Origin: Prorocentrum cordatum
Lineage: Eukaryota > Sar > Dinophyceae > Prorocentrales > Prorocentraceae
Assembly (NCBI GenBank): GCA_963575745.1
Contig: CAUYUJ010015498.1
Location: 1-45,000, forward strand
DNA: 45,000 nt
Direction of reading: 5' to 3'
Shown: positions 20,309 through 28,800 of the stretch, piece by piece
Position numbering within the stretch: position 1 is the stretch's first letter
How the letters are laid out: each line of letters begins with the position of its first letter
The notes under the pieces: generated by a model
Database searches by the model: none
The model's input: the letters and a program-made list of their open reading frames with translations, nothing else
What the model was told of the DNA's origin: nothing
Translations under genes and position numbers: made by a program

Positions 20309-20472
20309 TCCCTGCACGCTGCGCAAGTGAGCAGTCGTCTCAGGGCGAACGCGCGGCGCGCGCCCGCGGCGGCCCGTAAAGCGGGACAGACCTACGCGGG
20401 CGGGCCGTGCGACGCTCTCAGGCGGCCTCGTCCAACGAGGGCACCCGGGCGGCCAAGGGAGGCCGCAGCAGC
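20309..20472 (-). repeat. Element D direct repeat B2
   Basis: 164-bp copy of 20,574-20,738. It is the outer 3' end of the element and abuts the (CATA)n tract. Confidence 0.95.
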
Positions 20473-20515
20473 GCCGCAGGTCAGCCTTCGAAGAAGGAGG
20501 GAGGAGAGAGGGAGG

Positions 20516-20574
20516 GGGCCGAGAAGCTGCAGACGACTGCAATCAGCGGGCGCGATGGGGATAAGAAGGAGCAT
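20516..20574 (-). repeat. Element D direct repeat A2
   Basis: 59 bp, identical base for base to A1 at 30,393-30,451 (GGGCCGAGAAGCTGCAGACG ... AAGAAGGAGCAT). Confidence 0.96.
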
Positions 20575-20738
20575 CCCCGCACGCTGCGCAAGTGAGCAGT
20601 CGTCTCAGGGCGAACGCGCGGCGCGCGCCCGCGGCGGCCCGTAAAGCGGGACAGGACCTACGCGGGCGGGCCGTGCGACGCTCTCAGGCGGCCTCGTCCA
20701 ACGAGGGCACCCGGGCGGCCAAGGGAGGCCGCAGCAGC
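20574..20738 (-). repeat. Element D direct repeat B1
   Basis: 165-bp partner of B2, beginning 12 bp beyond the ORF2 stop codon (minus orientation) and joined directly to A2. Confidence 0.95.
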
Positions 20739-20749
20739 CATACCCAGGC

Positions 20750-23700
20750 TCAAAGCCCTTGCGAAGTGACAAGGTTTCGGCGGGCGGCCGCGAGCTGAAT
20801 GGGCCACACAGCTGGGCCAGCATTCAGAAAGGATGCGACGAGGAGGTCGCTTGCTTCGGCGAGGTAAGAAACACGGTCCCGAGCGGCTTCAGCCAAAGAT
20901 GGGAGGACTGCAGAGGCGGCAGCATCGTGGAGATAGCGCTCGGTACTGGAAGCTAGCCGCCAGCGATCACGCCAGAAGACGCGATTAATGCCGTCCGAAA
21001 TATCGGTTCTGAAGCGCAGCGCAGGGGGCAGATCGAACCCCGATGGCGCTCTGGCGAGCGGGACGCCCAGCGCCGAAAGAAGATCGAGCCACCGAGTGCG
21101 GAAGCCGCTTTGACCGAAGGTCAATAGGGGATCGGTGGGACTCAAATCTCTAAAGACCAGCTCCATCATCCTGACCACTGCTCGATCGGAGCACCGAGCG
21201 TGTTGACGCTCTCCGCCAGACCCCCGGGCCTCCGGAACAGAGATGCTCAGCAAAGCGTCGCCCGTGGACTCACGGCGGTCAATGGGCAGAGTGAGGTCGC
21301 TCCGGCGGGCGGTTGCCAACTCACCAGGCCTCACGGACATAGTGAACCCGGCAAGCAGCAGGGTGGCCATATCCGGCCAGTCCCATGCGAGGCACAACGC
21401 TACCATGGCGCGCAGCAGAGCACGCGGTAGCGGTGGGAGGGGGCAGGGAGGCTTGGAAGGGATCCACCGCTCCGCCACATCCCACGCCTCGGTGAGGAAG
21501 CCCCTCCAGTGGGGCTGAAGGGCCTGTGCTCCCCGGATCGCATTCACGAGGACGAGGCGGGGGAAGCCAGCATCGTACAACCACACGCCGAAGGTCGCGA
21601 GCGCTCTCCCGAGCAAGATGCCGCTGCGAGCCCATGTGGCAAGTGCCACTCCTGTGTGCTCGGCGCACCACACGTCAAACGCCTTAAGCGAACGAGTGCG
21701 CTGGTCGCCGCAAGAGGGGAGGCGCCGAGAGTGGCTCTCCACCTTCACCCCGAGGGCCTCGGAAGCCCCCTCGGGAAGGGCAGGCTCCAGAGAGGCAGGC
21801 CAGTCCTGGCGCCCTGCCACGAAGGCTGACGCGGGCGGCTCTTGACCAGAGGGATTGGCAGGAGTGGTAGCTGCCGCTCCGGCGGAAGCCCGAACACGCC
21901 TGCGCTTGCGACGCGAGGTGCGGCCGCGTTGCTCGGCGCGGGGGGCCTCGACGACCTCGCCGGTGCTCGGCGCGGCTTCCGGCTGGCGGTCCGTGCCGTC
22001 CAGGATCAGAGGCCTGAGTCCTGGGGAGTGCTCGCGCCGCCTGCGGTCAACAGCGCACAGCGTCTCGGAAAACGCAGCCGAGCGGGTGGCGGCAGGTGCT
22101 GCGGAGCGGGAGCGCTCATCGCAACTAAAGGCGGTCCGTGGCGTGACGGGCGCCGCAGAGCACGGGCGCCCGACGCCACGGCGCTCGCGCGGATGCGACG
22201 CCTGGGCGCCCGAATGAGCCCTAGCCTCGACCACGTCGCGATAGCTAGCCGTGTGCTTAGCCGCACGCTCCTTCGCTTGAGCTGCAAAAGTAGCGCTACC
22301 AGCCGTGGCGGGAGCTTTCGGGGGTGCGCCGGCAGCGGCTGCGGCGGCGCCTCCACCCGAAAAGCCCGAGGCGGAAGCGGACCCTCGGACGCACTCGGCA
22401 GTGCGAGAGCGGGCGATGCGCAACGCAGCCTTCTGGCGCTCGAGCTCGGCCAGTGTCGTCTGCAAAAGCTCAGCCAGCTCTCCTGCACTTGGACCCCAAG
22501 CCTCCGCGCCTCGACCGAATTCAACTTCGGTAAGAGCGGCGTCGAGAACATCGACCGAGGCACGGAACCGCGCCAGAGCGCGCCGTTCGTCACGCACGCG
22601 CCTCGCAACCGTGGCCGTTGGGCCAACGACCCGGCTGGTGCGCAATGCTAATCCGGTGAGAGGATCGGCACGGGAGTCGGAACGGGTGAAGGCGTCAGCG
22701 AGCTGGTCGGTGCGGGCGTCGGCGAGCCCCTCGGCACGCGAGTCGGCGATCTGGTCGGCGCGGGAGTCGGCGAGCTGGTCGGTGCGGGAGTCGGTGAGCT
22801 GGGAGGGCTGTAAGTCAGTGAGCTGGTCGCCGCGGGACGCGGTGAGCTGGGCGGCGCAAGAGTCGGCACGCTGGCCGGCGCAGCAGGAGTCGGCAAAGCT
22901 GGGAGCCGGCGACACCTCGCTGCGCTCTGCGCTGTGGCCCCACGGAAGCACGGCCCTGTGTTGTGCCGCCCCGGCGGTGGCCGCACTGGCAGCCCGCTCG
23001 CGGGTAGCACGCAGCATAGCCGCTGCGCCCAGCGAGCGCCCGGCCAGCAGGGCAGGTGCAGAGCTGGCGCGCGGCGCGACGCTATGGGCGTCGGCGCGGC
23101 ACCCTGGCAGGGGGGGCAGGGTGCTGGCTCGAAAGGGCGGGAGCACCGCGGCCGCGGTACGGGCGGCCCCCAGGTCGGCCTCCGGGCGAGCTTGCGTGCG
23201 TCGCATGGCGGCAGTAGGCATCGCGGGGGTCTGCGCCGTACAACGTGGCGCAGCCCGCGACCCTGGGTCGCTGCAGCTAGCGACCGCGCTCGGCTCTGCG
23301 TCTGGGAACGCGCCAGGGGCGCTCCGACGCTCCCCCGGCATGCCGCGGAGGCAAGCACCGAGGGAGGCGTCGAGAGCCGAATCCCGAGTGGCGACCCCGC
23401 GCGAGCGGTTCGCGTCGTCACGCCTTCCCGCCGCCAAGAGCCCTCTGCCCAAAGCACGGCGAGTAGCGCCGTCAGAGGCCGGGGGATCGGGGCCGGTAAC
23501 ATCGCGCCCAGGCCCGAGGAGGAAGGCTTTGGCGTCACAGAGAGCACGCAATTTCCTGCTGGCCTCGATCGACTTATCGCGGTCGGGATGGCAGGCCCAA
23601 CCCATCCGTCGAAACTGGGCGTTCACGCGATCCGTGGTCGCACCGCGCTCCAGGTGGAGCAAATCGAGCGCGGCAACAAGTTTGGCGGCACGATCTTGGC

Positions 23701-25816
23701 GGTGGCGAGTCTGAATCGTGACGGACGGACGACCCAGAAGACCCCCCAACGAAGCTGGAGCCGAGCCGTTCGCCTCCGACAGAAGCGAGACGGGGTGAGC
23801 GTCCCCCTTGGGCGTACCAGGTCGAGCAGCGGCGATTGCGTCGCTCTTGGCGCGTGACCTCCGCTCGGGCGCGCCCTCTCCTGGCCCTCCACCGGCGGCG
23901 CGAACCCCTCCCTGCGGGGCCGCAACAGCATCGCTGGAAGGGCGCATGCCTACCGGCGGGGACGGCGAAGGGCTTGGTACCCGAGGGGCGGCCGGCAGGC
24001 TGTCACGGGCGCGAGTGCAGCGCGACGCGGAGAAGCTCACCGCCGCCGCGCTCGAGGGCACCTTGACGGAGACAGGAGCCCCCCTGCGCGGCGCGGCGCT
24101 TTCATATGCGTCGCGGGCCTCGGCGGAGGCCGTCGCGTCGCCCCTGTCGACCCGGGCTGGCGCTCCCACGTGGCAATCCTCGGGGTGCCCGAGCGGGCCT
24201 GCGCCCGCGGCGGGGCTGCGAGCCAGAACTTGCAGCACGAACCGGCCCCGCAGACAAGTCGGGTACGCGGAGGCGGCGTCGGCGGCCGCTATCATGTCGA
24301 ATCGCGCAAAGCGACCCTCGTCTATGTCAAGCAACCAAGCAGGCTCGACACGCGAGGGGGGGCGAACAGGGCGATTGCGCGTGGGGTCGTCCGCTCGGTG
24401 GACGTCGGTCGGGACGTAGAGCCCGCCCATGTAGAGCCCGCCCCCCAAAATGTAGGGCAAGCAGGTGCTCAACACGTGCGAAAGGCCAGGGCTGCTGCTC
24501 CGACCGTGGGCGGCCGCGCCAAGTGCCACTTGGGAATCCAAGAGAACAGGGATCCGTGAGTCAGGGTTGCGGATGCAACAGTACTTGCACAGACTCTTGA
24601 ACACGGTGGTCTCCAGGATATTGATGTGGCGGGGCGTGCGGAATTCCCACTTGTAGGCCAAACGGAAACGCAGCGCCTCCGACAGCTCGCTGACCCAGCG
24701 CGGTGCGATGGGGAGCTCGAGGGAGGGAAGCCCCACCTCGCGGTGCCTCTGGGTCAGCTCGGGGCCTAAAGGTTCCCCGCGGCTCATAACCATGAGCAAG
24801 TGGCGGTCGTGGAGACGAGTATGCCAGCCGCCGTGCTCGGAGCGCCGCCACAATTCTTGTGACAGGTGCGAACTGATGTCGCTGCGGACAACACCGCCCC
24901 AGCCGAGGGAGGCATCCGTGCCGAACACTTCAGGGCAAGGCGTCGCCCGAAGGTCGGTCATCGCAACGAAGGCAAGGTAGGTGCAGGCTTGCAATTCGTC
25001 GCGAACCGAAGACGGGAGCTCATACTCAAGCCCGTCGTCGGGAAGTGTCGTGATGAAGGTGTAGATGTGAGTGAATATCGACAGGATGGGACGTCGATAC
25101 AAAAACACCTGCACCCAACAACCCACGAGCGAGCTCAACAACGCCCGGGTCGAGCGACCGAGGAACACCTGAATCAGAGTCAGGCGGCAAAGGGCCACAG
25201 TGCGAACCAGGGGAGCACACACTATGCCGATCCTGCCCTCCACCTCGGCGCCGACAACGACTTTGTGGGTCTCGCCCCTGGCTCTCTTCCCGGGGTGCTG
25301 AATGAGACCCACCTGGGGGTAGCCGCGATCGCACGCAGCAAAGACCTCCCTGTCGCGGCGTGTCGGGTCGTCGGGGCGCGGGGCGCTCCCGCGCCACGAG
25401 AGCTTCTGAAAGCCCGTGTGGTCGTCGATGTTTAACATCTCGACGTACGGCCCCCGAGGGAACGGCAGGCGATGCACAGCCTGCTCGGAAGGCCGGAGCG
25501 CGCCGAAGCTACGCAGCACGCCCTCGTGTGCGGAGTTGGCGATCTCCACTGCCATGTTGTCACCCATGGCCAGCGCATTAAGGCAGGGAGAAACGTCCAA
25601 CCCCTCAAGGTCTGCCCGCCACGCGTTGAAGCCTCTGAACCGCGAGCTGGGTAGCTTGACGCGGAGGGCGTTGCGGCGTGCACGAGCGGGCGGGACCTTG
25701 AACGTGTAGTAGAACTCGCGCAGGTCGTCACACGAAACCACCAGCCATTCCCCGGGCGCGAGCCCCAGGCGGCACAGGAGGAAACCCTGGCCGAGGCGCT
25801 GAGTGCTGGAGGACAC
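20750..25816 (-). CDS. RT (C-terminal part)-RNase H-J-domain-tyrosine recombinase polyprotein, ORF2 of element D
   Basis: 1,688 residues counted from 25,816; the true protein probably enters from ORF1 near 25,845 by a -1 shift. RT motif A is SCDDLREFYYTFKVP, motif B is ALAMGDNMAVE, and the catalytic box NIDDHTG has Asp at 131-132. RNase H shows Asp301 (GTDASLGWGG), Glu402 (HINILETT), Asp427 (LLDSQVAL) and Asp476-477 (RADDPTR). A J-domain lies at about 703-767 with His-Pro-Asp at 743-745. Low-complexity linkers follow, including a QLTDSRA-type repeat (about 980-1,050). The C-terminal YR (about 1,410-1,670) has Arg1496 (FTMSVRPGELATARR), Arg1601 (PPALRFRTD) and Tyr1628 (STERYLHDA). DIRS/Ngaro-type elements usually encode YR separately, so this fusion is unusual. 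No internal stop. Confidence 0.9.
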   Translation of the reverse strand: MSSSTQRLGQGFLLCRLGLAPGEWLVVSCDDLREFYYTFKVPPARARRNALRVKLPSSRFRGFNAWRADLEGLDVSPCLNALAMGDNMAVEIANSAHEGVLRSFGALRPSEQAVHRLPFPRGPYVEMLNIDDHTGFQKLSWRGSAPRPDDPTRRDREVFAACDRGYPQVGLIQHPGKRARGETHKVVVGAEVEGRIGIVCAPLVRTVALCRLTLIQVFLGRSTRALLSSLVGCWVQVFLYRRPILSIFTHIYTFITTLPDDGLEYELPSSVRDELQACTYLAFVAMTDLRATPCPEVFGTDASLGWGGVVRSDISSHLSQELWRRSEHGGWHTRLHDRHLLMVMSRGEPLGPELTQRHREVGLPSLELPIAPRWVSELSEALRFRLAYKWEFRTPRHINILETTVFKSLCKYCCIRNPDSRIPVLLDSQVALGAAAHGRSSSPGLSHVLSTCLPYILGGGLYMGGLYVPTDVHRADDPTRNRPVRPPSRVEPAWLLDIDEGRFARFDMIAAADAASAYPTCLRGRFVLQVLARSPAAGAGPLGHPEDCHVGAPARVDRGDATASAEARDAYESAAPRRGAPVSVKVPSSAAAVSFSASRCTRARDSLPAAPRVPSPSPSPPVGMRPSSDAVAAPQGGVRAAGGGPGEGAPERRSRAKSDAIAAARPGTPKGDAHPVSLLSEANGSAPASLGGLLGRPSVTIQTRHRQDRAAKLVAALDLLHLERGATTDRVNAQFRRMGWACHPDRDKSIEASRKLRALCDAKAFLLGPGRDVTGPDPPASDGATRRALGRGLLAAGRRDDANRSRGVATRDSALDASLGACLRGMPGERRSAPGAFPDAEPSAVASCSDPGSRAAPRCTAQTPAMPTAAMRRTQARPEADLGAARTAAAVLPPFRASTLPPLPGCRADAHSVAPRASSAPALLAGRSLGAAAMLRATRERAASAATAGAAQHRAVLPWGHSAERSEVSPAPSFADSCCAGQRADSCAAQLTASRGDQLTDLQPSQLTDSRTDQLADSRADQIADSRAEGLADARTDQLADAFTRSDSRADPLTGLALRTSRVVGPTATVARRVRDERRALARFRASVDVLDAALTEVEFGRGAEAWGPSAGELAELLQTTLAELERQKAALRIARSRTAECVRGSASASGFSGGGAAAAAAGAPPKAPATAGSATFAAQAKERAAKHTASYRDVVEARAHSGAQASHPRERRGVGRPCSAAPVTPRTAFSCDERSRSAAPAATRSAAFSETLCAVDRRRREHSPGLRPLILDGTDRQPEAAPSTGEVVEAPRAEQRGRTSRRKRRRVRASAGAAATTPANPSGQEPPASAFVAGRQDWPASLEPALPEGASEALGVKVESHSRRLPSCGDQRTRSLKAFDVWCAEHTGVALATWARSGILLGRALATFGVWLYDAGFPRLVLVNAIRGAQALQPHWRGFLTEAWDVAERWIPSKPPCPLPPLPRALLRAMVALCLAWDWPDMATLLLAGFTMSVRPGELATARRSDLTLPIDRRESTGDALLSISVPEARGSGGERQHARCSDRAVVRMMELVFRDLSPTDPLLTFGQSGFRTRWLDLLSALGVPLARAPSGFDLPPALRFRTDISDGINRVFWRDRWRLASSTERYLHDAAASAVLPSLAEAARDRVSYLAEASDLLVASFLNAGPAVWPIQLAAARRNLVTSQGL
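22660..22880 (-). repeat. Degenerate QLTDSRA-type heptad/octad repeat inside ORF2
   Basis: Tandem 21-24-bp units encode QLTASRGD, QLTDLQPS, QLTDSRTD, QLADSRAD, QIADSRAE, GLADARTD, QLADAFTR and similar. The frame is kept in every unit. It lies in a linker between the J-domain and YR. Confidence 0.88.
23515..23715 (-). other. DnaJ-like J-domain within ORF2 of element D
   Basis: Residues about 703-767 of ORF2 read KLVAALDLLHLERGATTD, then RVNAQFRRMGWACHPDRDKS and IEASRKLRALCDAKAFLLG. This follows the J-domain pattern: a short helix with LL, a second helix of the type AYRKLALKYHPDK, the HPD loop (codons at 23,582-23,590) and a third helix ending A-x-x-x-L. J-domains stimulate the ATPase of Hsp70 chaperones, with HPD essential. 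Alignment by eye only; the region is flanked by low-complexity sequence, so it is a discrete insert-like module. Confidence 0.75.
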
Positions 25817-28800
25817 GCTGCTGCAACGACTGTTACTACCGTCGGATTCAGGATGAGACGGTCATGAGCCTCGTCCTTCGGGACCCTGAACGCTCCACAA
25901 GCCTCGTCCCAGGCGAGGTTGTCGGAGGGAGTCAGATACAGGGCGCCACAAGAGTCCCACTTGCGCAGGAGCTCCCACAGCTGCTCGCGGTCCATGTGCA
26001 CACGAGCACCCGAAAAGCCCGAAGGCCACTCGTCCTCTGGTAGCCGCATGACGTCGGGGTCATGAAAGGCGGAACGTACCAGATCGTCGGACAAGTACGG
26101 AGTGGGATCAAACGTAGGAGAGTAATCCCACTTGATGCGGGACGCCTGGACCCGAAGGTCGAAAGGCTCAGCCTGGGTGGAGTCCCAGCCTGCCGCGGCC
26201 GCCAACGAGCTTGCCAGGGGCGTCGCGCTGACGGGGAGTTGCCGCATGGGGGCGGGCACTTGTGAGGAAGAGGTGAACGAAGCCTCAAGAGCTGCAACAT
26301 GGGTAGCCAGGCCATGGAGCGAGACTTCGGTGGAGTCGAACTTGGCGAAAGCCCGACCAAGGTCGCTCTTGCCACCACGGGCAAGGCGAACTGCGATCCG
26401 ACACAGACGCTCGAGGCGACTGCGAACTCCCTCCTGGCAGGGTGTGACCGTTTCCCGCACCCGAGCTTCGGCGGGAGCGAAGCTGGGATGACCCAAGGTG
26501 AGCCAGTTGAGCGCAACGACAGCATGCTGCGACAACGTGCGGGCGGCGCGCCTCACACGCCAGCGCTCCCGCGCGCGACCCGTAAGGTGACCAGGTGGCG
26601 GCGGAAGAGGCGGCGAGGGAGGGCACGGCCAAGGATCGCGGGGAGCCGACCCCGACAAGTACGAGTCGTCCCATTCCAGCGCGCAGAAAGATGTGCGGGT
26701 AAAAGCGGCAAGGGAGCATCGAGTCCCCATCCCGACCTGGGCAAGAGCAGCGGCCCAGTGGGTGACGTCGATGCTGGCGCCTGGAAACAGGCGCAGCAAG
26801 GCGGACAGATCGGCCACGAAAGGCGCAGACCTGCCAGTGCCAGTGCTGGCACGGGATGTGCTGGGAAAAGGGCGAGGCGCGAAGGGCGCAGGGCGCGCCC
26901 CGACCCCCACGCTGGGACCAGGATGGCCAGGAGGAGCGGGGGAAGCGCCTGGGAGCGAGCGAGAATCACCATGGCGGCACGCACGGGGCCCAGCGGCGCC
27001 GAAACAGCCGCGCTGCACCTGCGCATCCCTACCATCGCGACCTCGCTCGGTCCAGAAGCGGCGGGCGACGGCCGCGGGATGAGACCTCCCCGGCGGCGGC
27101 GGCCGAGCACATCCAGCACCCCGTTCGACCCGCCCGACGTGGGCGGCTCCAACTGATTGGGGGTAAGAGGCACCTTGGTCGGCGGGGCCGGCTCGGGGCT
27201 GCCCGGAGCCCTCTTGGTCCATGGCACGGCCACCGACAGCTTGGAGCCGAGGAGGCTCGTCGGGGGCTCCGCCTTGGTAGCCGCTGGCCTGGGCGGCGAG
27301 TGCCCCCCCCTCCGCGGTGACCCCGTCGGCGGCACGAGCCCCTTCCTGCGGGGCCGCACCAGCATCGCCGGCAGAGCACATGCCTACCGACGGGGCCACC
27401 GCAGCTTCGGCTGAAGCTGAAAACCGTGGCGGGGCTCCAGCTGCAGGAGGCGCGGCAACGGGCGGTGCACTTCCGAAGCGCAACATGGCTGCCGCTTCCT
27501 CGCGCACGTTCCGATTGAAGCGCGAGCGGCGGCTCCCTTGGACAGGGGCCCCAGAAGCGGCCTCTGAAGCACCAGAAAGGGCGTCCGTAGACGAGGCAGC
27601 TGCACCAGCATGGGCTGGAGCGTGAGCGGCACGGCAGTTACCATCGACGGCCCGACGACCCCGCCGTCCTCCACGCCGAGTGCGGACCCGACGAACTCGT
27701 CGGAGCCTGAAGGCGGGGAGTGCGGCAGCGCTGTTGGTGGAGGCCGAGCGGCGTCGGGGCCGCGCAGGAGTGGCAGTGACTGCGGCGACGCCTTCATCCG
27801 AGGAGCCCGCGGCGAAAGCGGCCCCTCGGACAGAGCGGAACGCAGGGACCGCATCCCGGGGCGTCGCGGCCGCCGCGGACGAGCCCGCTCCTGACGTCCC
27901 ACCGGCGGCACGAACCCCTCCCTGCGGGGCCGTCACAGCATCGCTGGAGGGGCGCATGCCTACCAGTGGTGACGGAGAAGGGCTCAGACCACGAGGGTCG
28001 GCCCGCAGGCGCTCGCGAGCGCGAGCAGGGATCGACGCGGCGAGGCCCTGGATCCGATCGCACGAGAGGCGTCGGGGCCGCGCTGGAGCGGCAGCGGCTG
28101 CGGCGGCGCATTCGCCCGAGGAGCCCGTGGCGAAAGCGGCCCCTCGGACAGAGCAGAACGCAGGGACCGCATCCCGGGGCGTCGCGGCCGCCGTGGACGA
28201 GCCCGCTCCGGACTTCCCACCGGCGGCACGAACCCCTCCCTGCGGGGCCGTAACAGCATCGCTGGAAGGGCGCATGCCTACCAGTGGAGACGGAGAAGAG
28301 CTCAGACCGCGAGGGTCGGCCAGCAGGGGTGGCCCTCCGGCAGCTGGCGCGCCGACACCGCCCTCGAGGTTAGTGAAAGGCAGGAGCCCTGCACGCTCAC
28401 CATACCACATGCGCCCACGGGCAGCGCCCGCCCGAAGTGAGGCGGGACCAACCGCGCTACGGTGGAGCGGCGGCGGCGCATGAACATCCGCTTCTGGGAC
28501 GGCAACTCCGGACGGTGGCCTCAGTTGCCTGGCCTGGGAGGGCGAAGCCCCGGAGACACGATGCCAGTCCGCGCTCAGGGGTGTTCCGCTGGCCGCGCGG
28601 TCACCGTCGGCGACCGTGAAGCGCTCGGACAGAAGTGGCGACGCCGCAGTGCACGGCATACTCCCGCTGCTAAACAGCTGCACCCCATCCGAGGCAAGGG
28701 CCGCGCGGAGGTCGACCAAAGGCGGCACCCGTGAGCCTGCTTCGGAGCCGGAAAGGCCTGGCGGCGGATCCACACCCTGCGTGTCGGAGCCCGTGTGCAG

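Noticed and set aside
22305-23714. Long plus-strand frames (469 codons and similar) opposite ORF2 of element D.
   Set aside because: They are antisense to the low-complexity linker of a clearly coding minus-strand polyprotein; no domain is present.
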